Of a stretch of 64,000 nucleotides of DNA, positions 1-10,328 are shown one piece after another. The DNA lies in assembly GCF_017488845.2 (NCBI RefSeq), contig NZ_CP083372.1, positions 124,001 to 188,000 on the forward strand, given 5' to 3'. The translations under genes and the position numbers were made by a program. Origin of the DNA: Ensifer canadensis. GTDB lineage: Bacteria > Pseudomonadota > Alphaproteobacteria > Rhizobiales > Rhizobiaceae. How positions within the stretch are numbered: position 1 is the stretch's first letter; every line of letters starts with the position of its first letter. Under the pieces are notes generated by a model. The model made no database searches. It had not been told where the DNA came from and saw only the letters and a list, made by a program, of their open reading frames with translations.

Positions 1-198
1 CGCAATCTTTCTCCGGCCACGCAGCAATCCTATCTTTATGCAGTCGCAAAGTTTAGCCGCCATTTCGGCCGATCACCGGATCGGCTCGGCCTGGACGAGG
101 TCCACGCCTTCCAGGTCCACCTTGTGTCTACGGTGACCTGAGACCCTGAACTTCCTCCAAATTTTGGTAGAGTCCGTCACATTGAGGAGACGGACGGA

Positions 199-465
199 AT
201 GAAGCGTGCACGGTTCACGGAACAGCAGATCATCGGGATACTGAACGAGCAGGAGAGTGGCCAGAAGACGGCCGATGTCTGCCGCAGGCATGGGATATCG
301 GAGGCAACCTTTTACAAATACAAGGCGAAGTATGGCGGCATGGATGTTTCCGACGCCAGGAAGCTAAAGGCTTTGGAAGATGAGAATGCCAAGCTGAAGA
401 AACTGCTCGCCGAAGCAATGCTGGACAACGCGATCCTGAAGGACGTCGCATCAAAAAAATGGTGA
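199..465 (+). CDS. IS3-family transposase OrfA (helix-turn-helix)
   Basis: This 88-residue protein has an N-terminal helix-turn-helix ([16 protein letters not shown], then [23 protein letters not shown]) followed by a leucine-zipper-like coiled coil (residues about 55-85), the standard OrfA layout. Near its 3' end the run of seven A at 453-459 gives the codons TCA AAA AAA, a typical -1 slippery site that would fuse OrfA to OrfB. OrfA alone binds the terminal repeats; the OrfAB fusion is the active transposase in this family. Confidence 0.9.
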   Translation: MKRARFTEQQIIGILNEQESGQKTADVCRRHGISEATFYKYKAKYGGMDVSDARKLKALEDENAKLKKLLAEAMLDNAILKDVASKKW

Positions 466-1298
466 CGCCCGATGTGAAGCGAGATGCGGTGGCTCATGTC
501 TGCAAGGAGCATGGTGTGAGCCAGCGTCGGGCGTGCGAGGTTTTGTCCATTGACCGGTCGAGCATGCGATATCGCAGTATTCGGCCTGATGACGCCCATA
601 TCCGGGATGCCATGAAGAAGGTAGCGTCAGAGCGCCGCCGTTTCGGCTATCGGCGCATCCACGTGATGTTGGATCGGCAGGGTATCGTCATGAACCTGAA
701 GAAGCTCAGGCGGCTCTATCGGGAAGAGAAGCTGACCGTCCGCAAACGCGGCGGGCGCAAGCGTGCCCTGGGAACCAGGCGGCCGTTGGGATTACCATCG
801 CGTCCCAATGAGCGCTGGAGCCTGGACTTCGTTAGCGACGCCTTCACCGATGGTCGCCGCTTCCGCGTCCTGGCCGTTGTCGACGACTTCACCCGTGAGT
901 GCTTGGCGCTAGTCGCCGACACGTCACTCTCAGGGCTGCGGCTTGCTCGGGAGTTGGATACGATCATCGCACGGCGCGGAAAGCCAAGGACCATTGTCTC
1001 TGACAATGGCACGGAAATGACCAGCATGGCCGTTCTCAAGTGGTGCCAGGGCACACACGTCGAATGGCATTACATCGCACCTGGCAAGCCGATGCAGAAC
1101 GGTTTCGTTGAAAGCTTCAATGGCAGCTTCCGCGACGAATGCCTCAACGAAACCCTCTTCTCATCGCTGACACAGGCGCGGACGGACATCACAGCGTGGA
1201 AGGAGGACTACAACCGAAACAGACCACACTCATCGCTCGGAAATATCACACCCAGCGAATTCGCAATGAAAATGGCTATGGAAAAACAGGCCGCTTGA
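459..1298 (+). CDS. IS3-family transposase OrfB (DDE integrase core)
   Basis: This 279-residue protein carries an HTH_21 region ([13 protein letters not shown]) and an rve integrase core. The DDE residues are visible: [10 protein letters not shown] (first Asp), [10 protein letters not shown] (second Asp) and [16 protein letters not shown] (Glu, with the usual K/R seven residues on), ending in [11 protein letters not shown]. It overlaps orfA by 7 bases in the -1 frame. It is probably expressed mostly as a frameshift fusion. Confidence 0.92.
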   Translation: MVTPDVKRDAVAHVCKEHGVSQRRACEVLSIDRSSMRYRSIRPDDAHIRDAMKKVASERRRFGYRRIHVMLDRQGIVMNLKKLRRLYREEKLTVRKRGGRKRALGTRRPLGLPSRPNERWSLDFVSDAFTDGRRFRVLAVVDDFTRECLALVADTSLSGLRLARELDTIIARRGKPRTIVSDNGTEMTSMAVLKWCQGTHVEWHYIAPGKPMQNGFVESFNGSFRDECLNETLFSSLTQARTDITAWKEDYNRNRPHSSLGNITPSEFAMKMAMEKQAA

Positions 1299-2044
1299 AG
1301 TCAGATTGAAACCAACGACTCTCCTGAAAAATGGAGGGAAGATGGGTCTCACGTCAACGGGCATATCCTGGTCCGGATTGAACCAGATCGTCTGCGCACT
1401 CCGGTTCCTCTATGGCGTGACACTCGGCCAGAATACGATCCCGGAGCATATTCCGTATGCGCGCGAGCCTCGCCAATTGCCGGTTGTTCTTTCGAGCGAC
1501 GAGGTGGTCGACTTTCTGCAAGCCGTCTCCAGCTTGAAGGCGCGGGTGGCTCTGACAACGGCTTATGCCGCCGGCCTCAGGGTCTCGGAGGTCTGTGGTC
1601 TTCGCGCCAACGATATCGACAGCTCAAGGATGGTGATCCACATCACGCGTGGCAAAGGCGGCAAAGCCCGCTACGTCATGCTGTCGCCGGAACTGCTCGG
1701 CATCCTGCGCAGCTATTGGCGCTTGGCGCGGCCCAAGGACATTCTGTTTCCTGGGCGCGATCCTGACAAGTCAATCGAGCCGTGGGTGCTGCATTCGGCT
1801 TGCCGTTCGGCGGTTGCGGCGGCGGGTCTTTCCAAGCGCGTCACCGTCCATACACTGCGGCATTCCTTTGCCACTCACCTGCTCGAGAACGGGACCGATA
1901 TCCGCATCATCCAGGTCCTGCTCGGCCACGCCCACCTTTCGACGACAGCGCGCTATACGCAGGTCTCCACCGACACGATCCGGTCGACGGCCAGTCCGCT
2001 CGATCGGTTACGACTTGAGGTGACGCCGCCGGAATCGTAATCGG

Positions 2045-3232
2045 TTGCGCCCCACCTTCGAAGTCGCCGACATCTTTCGACGACATGGGAGTTCCTACAG
2101 GTGTGAGAACGCCGGTCATCTTGGCCGCGGCGAGCGACGCGTTATGGGCGCCATCGAAGCCTGCCGGACGCCCAGGCTCGGTGGTCACGTCGATGCCTGC
2201 GACGATTGCGGCAGGACCCGCATCTCCTATAATTCCTGCCGCAATCGCCATTGCCCGAAGTGCCAAGGCGCGGCCCGCAAGGAGTGGGTCGATGCACGCG
2301 TCGCCGATTTGTTGCCGGTCCCGTACTTTCATGTGGTCTTCACGCTACCACCTGGCATCGCCGAGATCGCCTTTCACAATAAGGCGGTCGTCTATGCATT
2401 GCTGATGCGGATCGCAGCCCAGACGCTGCAGACCGTTGCCGCCGATCCCAAGCGGCTGGGCGCCGAGATCGGCATCGTCGCCGTGCTTCACACCTGGGGC
2501 CAGGCCATGACCCATCATCCCCATGTCCATTGCGTCGTGCCCGGCGGCGGTCTCTCGCCCGACAGGTCAAGGTGGGTCACATGCCGGCCGGGCTTCTTTC
2601 TGCCTGTGCGCGTGCTGTCGCGCCTGTTCCGCCGGCTCTTTCTGACGGCTCTCGCCGACGCCTTCGCTCACGGCGAACTCCGCTTCTCCAACGAACTCAC
2701 CCATCTCAACGACAACGAGGCGTTCACCCGCCATCTCGCGCATGCCCGTGGCGTGGAATGGGTCGTTTATTCGAAGCCACCGTTCGGTGGTCCGGACCAG
2801 GTGCTTGCCTATCTCGGCCGCTACACCCATCGTGTTGCCATCGCCAACAGCCGCATCGTCGAGGTCGATGACGGCCACGTAGCCTTCCGATGGAAGGATT
2901 ACCGTGGCAATGGTCGCGACCGCGAGAAGATCATGCGCCTTGACCCGCACGAGTTCATCCGGCGTTTTCTTCTTCACGTGCTCCCTGACGGCTTCCACCG
3001 CATGCGCCACTTCGGCTTTCTCGCCAATAGCCACCGACGGGATCGTATCGGCCTCTGCAGGCAGATCCTCGATCAACCATCATCAGCAGGGGAGCGGCCG
3101 CAGGCCGGCAAATCACAGCACGGGCAATCCCACGAATGCCCTGACTGCCGGCGTCCCATGCGTAGGACAGGAATCACTGTTGCGCCTGTTTCGCCGCCCC
3201 GGCCATCATCTTTCTGGTGCGATACATCATGA
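2045..3232 (+). CDS. IS91-family transposase (HUH, rolling-circle type)
   Basis: About 395 residues. The N-terminus has a zinc-binding segment (CDDCGRTRISYNSCRNRHCPKC). The HUH motif is seen in HHPHVHCVVPGGG, and a catalytic tyrosine region lies in YLGRYTHRVAIANSRI. This matches the IS91 family (Y2_Tnp plus Zn_Tnp_IS91). The open frame starts at TTG 2045, only 5 bases after the recombinase gene, so the two were probably co-transcribed. The last 40 residues are rich in Pro/Arg and may be out of the family norm. No clear breakage is seen in the core. Confidence 0.88.
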   Translation: MRPTFEVADIFRRHGSSYRCENAGHLGRGERRVMGAIEACRTPRLGGHVDACDDCGRTRISYNSCRNRHCPKCQGAARKEWVDARVADLLPVPYFHVVFTLPPGIAEIAFHNKAVVYALLMRIAAQTLQTVAADPKRLGAEIGIVAVLHTWGQAMTHHPHVHCVVPGGGLSPDRSRWVTCRPGFFLPVRVLSRLFRRLFLTALADAFAHGELRFSNELTHLNDNEAFTRHLAHARGVEWVVYSKPPFGGPDQVLAYLGRYTHRVAIANSRIVEVDDGHVAFRWKDYRGNGRDREKIMRLDPHEFIRRFLLHVLPDGFHRMRHFGFLANSHRRDRIGLCRQILDQPSSAGERPQAGKSQHGQSHECPDCRRPMRRTGITVAPVSPPRPSSFWCDTS

Positions 3233-3513
3233 ACTCCGACAATCCGCACCCCCTCCGATATGCCCACAAAACCAAGCGCCGCGCCGGCGCGCGATACCGC
3301 TTGGCCCTGGCCACACTGAAAGACCGACAGTGTGCATTGAGAGCGCAAAAATCGCTTCCGATCGTCCGGCAAGCTGCCCGCGAAGGTCGCCAGATCAAGC
3401 CAAGATTCGCTCGTGCCACCGCTGCACGCGACGAATTCGCTATCGTCGTCAAACAGCGTGCTCTACTATCTCCATAACGGCGCCAAACAACCCGCGCCTT
3501 ACTTCAATCCGGC

Positions 3514-3564
3514 TTATGTGAGGTCGCTCGAGCTCGCCGCGACGACGGATGCGACCTCACATAA
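3514..3564. repeat. Perfect 14-base inverted repeat near the 3' end of the IS91-type element
   Basis: TTATGTGAGGTCGC at 3514-3527 is repeated in inverse as GCGACCTCACATAA at 3551-3564, separated by 23 bases. A second small hairpin follows (CCCTCC-N7-GGAGGG at about 3565-3583). IS91-family elements end in short palindromes that mark the terminus rather than in terminal inverted repeats, so this is the likely 3' end region. Confidence 0.6.
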
Positions 3565-3584
3565 CCCTCCAGATTCCGGAGGGT

Positions 3585-4121
3585 CGTCCCCCATCATTCA
3601 CGCAGCTTTACGGTACGGATTCAATCATGCTGAACTCCTTCGGTGCCTCTGCAGCACATTTGTGGACGCCGCCGTGATGCTTCAAGAGAAAGTCGCGTCT
3701 GGTGCGACCCGCGCTGGCCAAAAGCTCCGCGGCGCCCGCGTCGATTGCCCGACCATGACAACTGCATGCTTTACTGGCGTTCGTGTGTGTGGGTGCTCTG
3801 AGCATCCATTTTAAGTCCGATCAGCGTGGCGCCGGCCCCGCGAGAACCAGCCATACCATCTTAAAGTTGCCCACCCGCTCTGCGCTAGACGCACCTCGTT
3901 CCAAAAAGATCAAGTACTTTAGAAATCAGCCTTGCACTGGCAGCGCCATTGACCGATACAGCCGTGCTATAGCTTCTGAGGCGGGGAAACGAGCAACATT
4001 AACGTGCGGCCCGGAATGAGGCTGACTGCAGAACGGCACGCCTATCCGGGGCCGTGCGGATTGGCGGCAAGTGCGCGCGAGCGCTTACCTCTTTACCTCT
4101 GGACCAACGAGAGTTTCGAGA
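3585..4121. other. Stretch without a convincing gene
   Basis: Short open frames here have no recognisable domain and are in poor codon context. I see no RNA gene or strong terminator. The segment links the end of the IS91-type element to the signalling pseudogene. Confidence 0.5.
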
Positions 4122-5776
4122 ATGAGTGAGTTCGATGCAGTTTTTAGTTTGCCTTTGATGGAAGCCGACGAGCTCAGTTCCTTCTATGAGAATACCAATC
4201 TTATCGGCTGTTCCGCAGCACTCGGGCGAAAATATCAGATCTCCGCATCGTCGCAGGCGACCATCGGGAGTGTATATCCGGAGCTCCTGGGTTCTCACCA
4301 TAAGATGGTCGTGGAATCGGTGCTTGTCACCGGTTTTCCGCGAAGCATCGTCATCCCCCTGCTCGGAAGCTGTTTATCTGCCGCATTAAATCTGGCCTCC
4401 TCGGGATCTTCGAGACGGGGGAAGTCGCAGTTTCCCCGTCCTCCCTAGAACTCGAGGGCGACGAACGCGTTCTCCTTCGCCACCAGGCGTTGCATGACGT
4501 GTTGACCGGGTTACCTAATCGCCGGCAATTTAGCGACGACTTGGACGCCCGTCTTCCAGTCGAGGGCGTGGAAAGAATTGCACTGATGCAAATCGACCTC
4601 GACGACTTCAAACCCGTCAACGATACGCTCGGGCATGCTGCCGGTGATCTCGTACTTCAGGGTACCGCCGAGCGACTTCAGGCCATGCTTGGCGAAGGAG
4701 GCATCGCTTATCGGCTTGCCGGTGATGAATTTGCCGTTCTCCAGCGTAGTGGGCGGTCGATGGAAGCTAAACGTCTCGCCGAGTCGATCGTGAATGCTTT
4801 CAAGGAGCCGTTCACCGTGGAAGGTATCGATGTGTTCGTCGGAGCGAGCGTCGGGATCGCGATCGCGCCCGACGACGGAAACGATGGCGAGCAACTGATG
4901 AAGGCTGCGGACATCGCGCTTTATGCCGCCAAGAACGATGGGCGCGGGCGACCCAGAAGCTTCAATCGCTCCATGCTCATCATGTTGGAACAGCGCGAGA
5001 TGCTAAGGCGCGGTCTGCGTGTCGCCCTGCAGGAACGGCAATTCTTCCTCGAATACCAACCGCTCATAGAAACCGATGCGATCGTTGGCTTCGAAGCCCT
5101 GCTGCGGTGGCAACATCCCTATGCTGGGATCGTGCCGCCGGCCGTGTTCATTCCCTTGGCGGAAGCAGACGGCCTGATGGTAGAGATCGGCGAATGGGTG
5201 CTAGAGCAAGCCTGCCGACAAGCGGTGAATTGGCCCGAGCACTTCACAGTTGCGGTCAATCTCTCGCCGGCCGAATTCCTCCGCAAAGGGCTCACCGACC
5301 CTGTGGCCAATACCCTGGATTCTGCGGGTCTGTCCGCAGAACGCCTGGAGTTGGAAATCACCGAGTCGGTATTGCTCGAGCGCACCGCCAACAACCTCGA
5401 CACCCTCCACACGTTGGAGGTGATGGGTATCCGCATCTCGCTCGATGACTTCGGGACGCAATATTCGTCCTTGGCGTACCTAAAGAACTTCCCGTTCGAC
5501 ACGATCAAGATCGACCGTTACTTCATCAAGGACGTCGAGACTGACGAGAAAAGCCAGGCGATCGTCCGCGCGATCGTCGCACTTGCGCACGGATTGGGAA
5601 TGCGGGTCACAGCGGAAGGTGTCGAGACCGCAGCTCAGGCGGCGTGGCTACGCAAGCTAAGGTGCGACCGCTTGCAGGGAAATTTGTTGGGCGCAGCCAC
5701 GCCCCCCGATTCGATAAGAAATTTCCTGCGACAATCATCAATGGCAAGCCAACGGTCGGCTCTGGAAGACTTTTAG
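4122..5776 (+). pseudogene. GGDEF-EAL protein with N-terminal sensor segment, frameshifted
   Basis: The gene appears to start at ATG 4122 (MSEFDAVFSLPL), with a PAS-like or otherwise unidentified N-terminal region of about 80 residues. Around 4365-4375 the frame shifts by one (PLLGS continues as KLFICRIKSG... in the next frame) and then runs open to 5776. The GGDEF domain has LAGDEFAVL, so the first Gly is Ala; HDVLTGLPNRR precedes it. The EAL domain has FEALLRWQHP, EITESVLLE, ISLDDFGTQYSSL, KIDRYFIKD and AEGVET. Two positions depart from the active consensus: DDFGTGYSSL is DDFGTQYSSL, and the final GCDxxQGY is RCDRLQGN. Either a pseudogene or a sequencing indel; downstream translation could only begin at non-ATG codons such as TTG 4490. 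Confidence 0.75.
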
Positions 5777-5842
5777 CTGCTTGCGGCACTGTCGTTCTTA
5801 GTTTCGACAGTACCAAATACCATCAAACCAATTGGGAAATAT

Positions 5843-6985
5843 ATGAACAGCATCGATCGAACCTCTGTTTTGGGTGCTGGGCTGTTGCTGGCCCTAGGGT
5901 GCATGCCTTTGCCCGTCGCTGCTCAATCGGATCCCAGTAGGGAGACCGCCACAACGGGATGGGCCACCCAGAATGGCGGCACCCGAGGCGGCGCACATGC
6001 GGCTGCAAGCGATGTGTTCACGGTAAGAAACGCCCGAGAATTGAAAAACGCCCTGACGACTCGCGTTGGCCAGGGTGGGCGGATCGTCCGCGTCACCGGG
6101 TTGATCGACGTCAGCCAGGGGCGGGCCTACAAGACGTCCGCAGAGATGGAATCACGGGCAAAAATTGTACTTCCGCCTCGGACAACCTTGATTGGGGTCG
6201 GAACAAGGGCGGAACTTCAAGAGGCATATGTGGTCGTAAACTCGAACGACGTAATCATTCGAAATCTAAGGATCGAAAACCCTTGGGATCCACAACCCGC
6301 CTGGAACCCGAATGATGGAGAAAACGGGAACTGGAATTCGCGATTTGATGCTGTGACGATCGATGGGGCCTGGAACGTTTGGGTCGATCATGTCACCTTC
6401 ACCGACGGCCGCCGGACAGACGACCAAAACGGAATGCAAAACGGCAGGCCCAAGCAGCACCACGATGGCGCGCTCGACGTGCGAAACGGAGCGAACTTCG
6501 TAACCATCTCGTATTCGATATTCCGCGACCATGAGAAGAACAATTTGATCGGCTCAAGCGACGGCGCCGACGGTGAGGACAGTGGTCGGCTCAAGGTTAC
6601 GATTCACAATACTCTTTTCCAGAACATTTCCGCACGGGCGCCGCGCGTCCGCTTCGGCCAAGTGCATCTCTACAATAACTATCACACAGGAAGCATGGCG
6701 AACCGCGTCTATCCGTTTTCACATGCTCATGGTGTGGGTAAAGAATCCAGGATCTTTTCCGAGGCCAACGTATTCCACATTGATGGCGTGAAGGGCTGCG
6801 ATAAGATCGCAGGTAATTACGGAGGGCGTGTCTATAGGGACGACGGGTCGCTGCTCAATGGAGCAACGCTCGTTTGCTCATGGAACCGCCAAATCGGTTG
6901 GCGGCCGCCCTATAGCTATACCCCACTGAACGCTGCGGAAGTGCCAGCGAATGTGCTCGCGAAGGCTGGTGCGGGGAAGCTGTAA
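5843..6985 (+). CDS. Secreted pectate lyase, polysaccharide lyase family 1
   Basis: This 380-residue protein begins with a Sec signal peptide ([20 protein letters not shown], cleavage near residue 28). The family 1 parallel beta-helix signatures are present: [44 protein letters not shown] (the Ca-binding VWIDH-type motif), [38 protein letters not shown] (catalytic Arg in the R-x-P-R-x-R type segment). It should cleave polygalacturonate by beta-elimination outside the cell. Plant cell-wall degradation of this kind is relevant to infection-thread entry. It starts 66 bases after the EAL gene. Conserved throughout and apparently intact. Confidence 0.9.
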   Translation: MNSIDRTSVLGAGLLLALGCMPLPVAAQSDPSRETATTGWATQNGGTRGGAHAAASDVFTVRNARELKNALTTRVGQGGRIVRVTGLIDVSQGRAYKTSAEMESRAKIVLPPRTTLIGVGTRAELQEAYVVVNSNDVIIRNLRIENPWDPQPAWNPNDGENGNWNSRFDAVTIDGAWNVWVDHVTFTDGRRTDDQNGMQNGRPKQHHDGALDVRNGANFVTISYSIFRDHEKNNLIGSSDGADGEDSGRLKVTIHNTLFQNISARAPRVRFGQVHLYNNYHTGSMANRVYPFSHAHGVGKESRIFSEANVFHIDGVKGCDKIAGNYGGRVYRDDGSLLNGATLVCSWNRQIGWRPPYSYTPLNAAEVPANVLAKAGAGKL

Positions 6986-7057
6986 AGAAGTGCAGGTCCC
7001 TTCGACCTTGCCACCACATCCATCTCGGCCGCCCCAAGACAACTTCAAGCGACGACA

Positions 7058-7097
7058 ATAAGCGTGTACTACTACTGATAAGCGTGTACTACTTCTG
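7058..7097. repeat. Tandem 20-base direct repeat
   Basis: ATAAGCGTGTACTACTACTG is followed immediately by ATAAGCGTGTACTACTTCTG, differing at one position. It lies between the pectate lyase and carbonic anhydrase genes. It could be a tandem operator or the product of local slippage; nothing further can be concluded. Confidence 0.7.
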
Positions 7098-7231
7098 ATC
7101 GACCCGTCCAGTAAGCGCCCAGAACAGGAAGCGGCGATCATCACCGCCACTGCGAGCGATGGGACAATAGGCAATCGCTTTTATGAGTATCTTCGAGGCC
7201 GAGATCTATTGCTCGTCTCGTCCGAAAGGGA

Positions 7232-7987
7232 ATGAATATGGAAAGACGTGAATTCATCAAACGTTTGGCCTTGCTTGCTGCTTGTCCGCTTTGCGCCAAG
7301 ACCGCTTATGCAGCCGAAGCCGAACATTGGAGCTATGAAGGCGAAGCGGGTCCCGAGCACTGGGGGTCTTTGAGCAACGAGAACAGTGCCTGTTCGGCCG
7401 GTTCGCAGCAGTCGCCGCTGGACATCAGGGGTGCGATCAAGGCCGATATCCCAGGCTTGGCGTTAAACTGGAAAAGTGGCGGCGCGATCCTCAACAATGG
7501 GCACACGATCCAGGTGAAAGCGGCGCCCGGCGGCACGCTCCGCCGCGGCGACAAGCCTTATGAGCTGGTGCAGTACCATTTCCACGCCCCGAGCGAACAT
7601 CTGGTCGAGGGCCATCGCTTCCCGATGGAGGTCCATTTTGTCCATAAACACGCCGAAACGGGTGCACTCGGCGTGCTGGGCGTTTTCTTTGTGCCAGGCG
7701 CCGCCAATACGACCTTCGCCAGCTTGGCGGCGACTTTCCCGCAAAAGACCGGCGAGCAGACCGCACTCCCTAATGTCGACCCGAGCGGTTTGCTGCCGAC
7801 GTCACTCAAGTATTGGGCCTATGAAGGGTCTCTCACCACACCACCCTGCAGCGAGATCGTCGACTGGATGGTAGCGCAGGACCCGATAGAGGTGGACGCG
7901 GCCGATATCGATAGGTTCACTGCGCTCTATTCGATGAATGCGCGTCCAGCCCTCGTTGCAAATCGCCGCTATATCCTGAGCTCTTAG
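7232..7987 (+). CDS. cah: Alpha-class carbonic anhydrase, Tat-exported
   Basis: This 251-residue protein begins with a twin-arginine signal (ERREFIKRLALLAACPLCAKTAYA). The mature domain has the alpha-carbonic anhydrase signature: HWGSL, SPLDI, then the zinc ligands in QYHFHAPSEH (two His) and MEVHFVHKH (third His), and YEGSLTTPPCSE. It interconverts CO2 and bicarbonate in the periplasm. Start choice: ATG 7232 or the in-frame ATG at 7238; an AAAGGGAA ribosome site precedes 7232. It follows the pectate lyase in the same direction with a gap of about 250 bases. Length is normal for the bacterial family. Confidence 0.92.
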   Translation: MNMERREFIKRLALLAACPLCAKTAYAAEAEHWSYEGEAGPEHWGSLSNENSACSAGSQQSPLDIRGAIKADIPGLALNWKSGGAILNNGHTIQVKAAPGGTLRRGDKPYELVQYHFHAPSEHLVEGHRFPMEVHFVHKHAETGALGVLGVFFVPGAANTTFASLAATFPQKTGEQTALPNVDPSGLLPTSLKYWAYEGSLTTPPCSEIVDWMVAQDPIEVDAADIDRFTALYSMNARPALVANRRYILSS

Positions 7988-8085
7988 CTGACGCGAGAAG
8001 AGTTCGAGCCTCTCGACCGCTCCCAGTTTAGTCTCGAACTGGTCTTCCTCGGCGCCAATCTGTTGAAGGTTCACCACGGGGGGGA

Positions 8086-8566
8086 CTACGTGCCCAGCGC
8101 TGCAACAACACGCCGCAATGCCTTCTCATTAACGAAGGCGTCAACGCGAACGCGAACAACATTGGCAAAATCGATTTCGATGACACCAGGGCGCTCGTCC
8201 AATGTCGGCCCTTTGGCCGGCAACACCGATTTGGACCGCGCCGAACTCGCCACCGGGGGAGCCCCCGCAGAGGGGGAGACCGGTATCGTCATCGAAGTCC
8301 CTTCGTCATCGCCAAAACACACCCATCGGAATGAGGTCCAAGGCGGGTTGCGGCAGAAGCACAAGGGAATCCGGCCTGTGACCCAGCTGTCTGGCCTCAG
8401 CTGCCCGTATCCAACGGAAAAGCAGTTTGCTGTTGACCCCGCGCCGGCGCGCCACCTCCGCTGCCGAGTTGCCGGGAAGCTGCGCTGCTTGAACAATTCG
8501 CCATTTGTCTTCCAGCGACCAGTTTCGTCGACCGCGCTTCGCGGCTTCGCTCATTCCCGACATCAA
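8086..8566 (-). pseudogene. IS66-family OrfA (TnpA) relic, frameshifted
   Basis: The minus strand from 8566 encodes RRNWSLEDKWRIVQAAQLPG then VARRRGVNSKLLFRWIRA, the helix-turn-helix of IS66 OrfA. The frame stops at 8306, but the C-terminal part (GVIEIDFANVVRVRVDAFVNEKALRRV) continues in a neighbouring frame down to 8086. No tnpB or tnpC follows, so this is a fragment. Confidence 0.75.
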
Positions 8567-8862
8567 ATACCGCCATAGTGTGCACTTAGCAGTTGGTGGA
8601 CACTATCCCACTCCACGGTAGCGCCGGTAGGCGGTCATCACGCCACGCTTACCGTTCTAAACGGTTTGCTCGAGAGAGCGGAACTGTAAAATTGCTCGGG
8701 TGAGCGCAGTTCCGGGTGATACATTATGCGGCTCTGGAAGCACGGAAGCACAGAAGGGGAACTTTGGCCTCGCTATGGTTCGTTGCGGGGAACGTCCCGG
8801 CAACTCTTGAGCAAGGTCTCAGGCCACTACAGGACCGCGGACCGGAATGGACGGGCGAGCTG
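8567..8862. other. Short stretch without a recognisable gene
   Basis: Between the IS66 relic and the aldehyde dehydrogenase relic I see no conserved frame, promoter or RNA structure that I can name. Confidence 0.4.
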
Positions 8863-8865
8863 GTC

Positions 8866-10160
8866 TCACGCCAGCGTGTAGGCGGTTTTCACATTGGTGT
8901 AGAATTCAGCGGCGTATTTGCCCTGCTCGCGCGGACCGTAGGAGGAAGCCTTGCGGCCGCCGAACGGCACGTGGAAGTCGACACCCGCCGTGGGCAGGTT
9001 GACCATCACCATGCCGGCCTCGGCATTGCGCTTGAAATGCGTCGCATGTTTCAGGCTGGTGGTGGCGATACCCGAAGACAGACCGAAGGGCGTGTCATTG
9101 GCGACGGCCAGCGCTTCATCGTAATCCCTGACGCGGATGACGGCTGCGACAGGTCCGAAGATTTCCTCGCGGGAGATACGCATATCGTTCGTCGCCTCGG
9201 TGAACAGCGCCGGCTGCAGATAGAAGCCGGGCGTGTCACGCGAGACCAGTTTACCGCCGAAGGCGAGCTTCGCGCCCTCCTTCGTGCCGATGGCGATGTA
9301 GTCGGTGTCCTGATTGAGCTGGCTCTGATCGACCACGGGGCCGATATGGGTGCCGGCTTTCAGCGCATCGTCGACGACGAGGCCCTTGATCCGCTCGCCC
9401 ATTGCCGCGACGAACCGGTCATGGATTCCCTCCGTGACAATGATGCGCGACGAGGCGGTGCAACGCTGACCGGTCGAGAAAAAGGCGGAATTGACGGCCG
9501 CTTCGACGGCAACGGAAAGATCGGCGTCGTCGAGCACGACGAACGGGTTCTTGCCTCCCATCTCCAACTGGTATTTGCGGTTATGTTCGACCGAGGCGAC
9601 GGCGACCCGTTTTCCGGTTGCGGTCGAGCCAGTGAAGGTTATCGCCTGAACGTCCGGGCTGTCGAGCATTGCCTGGGCTACGACCGAACCCTTGCCCATG
9701 ACGAGGTTCAATACGCCCTTTGGCAGGCCCGCACGGTGGAGGATATCGACGATCGCCCATGAACAGCCCGGTACCAGTTCCGCCGGCTTGAAGACGACGG
9801 TATTGCCGTAGCAGAGCGCCGGAGCGACCTTCCAGGCGGGATGGCGATGGGAAAGTTCCAGGGCGTGATGATGCCAACGACGCCGACCGGCTCGCGGGTG
9901 ATCTCGACGCCGATGCCCGGCCTGACCGATGGGACGACCTCGCCAGCGAGGCGCAAAGTTTCGCCGGCGAAGAATTCGAAGATCTGACCGGCCCGGACCG
10001 TTTCGCCGATCCCCTCGGCGAGGGTCTTGCCCTCCTCACGCGACAGCAGCCGTCCCAGCTCGTCCTTGGGGGCGAGGATTTCGTCGGCGGTTTTCTTCAG
10101 GATCGCATGGCGCTCGAGGATGCCGGAGCGCGACGGCCAATTCGTCACCTTGAATTTCAT
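8866..10160 (-). pseudogene. Aldehyde dehydrogenase (2,5-dioxovalerate dehydrogenase-like), truncated and frameshifted
   Basis: Two minus-strand frames join into one aldehyde dehydrogenase. The upstream part (from about 10160) has ERHAILKKTADEIL, LLSREEGKTLAEGIGE and PVGVVGIITPWNFPIAIP. A single-base loss near 9840 then throws the frame. The downstream part (from about 9711) carries FTGSTATGKRVA, the catalytic-Glu segment YQLEMGGKNPFVVLDDAD, the nucleophile region FFSTGQRCTASSR and the end VPFGGRKASSYGPREQG. The first 60 or so residues of the family are missing, cut off abruptly at about 10160. The sequence is closest in style to alpha-ketoglutarate semialdehyde dehydrogenases. Presumably non-functional. 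Confidence 0.85.
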
Positions 10161-10328
10161 ACTGCCGATGCGATGGCGGCGGGCGGCGTTATGTTTGAAA
10201 GGCATCAAGGTCACAGATCGGTTATTGAGTTGCCGATTGCCTACACCACGACCGCTAAACGACCCGTGCACCACGCGGCTCAATATCAGTCGCCGGGTGA
10301 TCCACGCAACAATGCCCCTCTGCGCGAT

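Larger units (their letters stand above)
134..1356 (+). mobile_element. IS3-family insertion sequence (IS407-like group), 1223 bp
   Basis: The ends are imperfect inverted repeats: TGACCTGAGACCC at 134 and, reversed, TGACGTGAGACCC ending at 1356, with similarity continuing into CTTCCTCCA/CTTCCCTCCA. The flanks carry a 4-base direct repeat ACGG (130-133 and 1357-1360), the duplication size known for the IS407 group. The element carries overlapping orfA and orfB. It looks complete and recent, because the split host gene can be rejoined exactly. Confidence 0.9.
1..2040 (+). pseudogene. Tyrosine recombinase of an IS91-type element, split by an IS3-family insertion
   Basis: The first 133 bases read in frame as a SAM-like N-terminal integrase domain (RNLSPATQQSYLYAVAKF). 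The reading frame resumes at 1361 and runs to 2040 with the catalytic domain: AAGLRVSEV (first Arg), HTLRHSFATHL (His-x-x-Arg), LGHAHLSTTARY (nucleophile Tyr). Removing bases 134-1356 and one copy of the 4-base duplication ACGG restores an uninterrupted frame through STGISWSGLNQI, so this gene was intact before the insertion. The 5' end lies outside the window. Recombinases of this type commonly sit directly upstream of IS91-family transposases, as here (5 bases to the next gene). The 1306-2040 portion has an open frame but lacks the N-terminal DNA-binding domain and is probably inactive. Confidence 0.85.

Noticed and set aside
2567..3521. Open frames on both strands over the IS91 transposase
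   Set aside because: They overlap the transposase in other phases and show no family features; the HUH and Tyr motifs fix the real frame.
8716..9762. 348-codon plus-strand open frame
   Set aside because: It lies opposite the aldehyde dehydrogenase relic, whose catalytic motifs are unmistakable on the minus strand.
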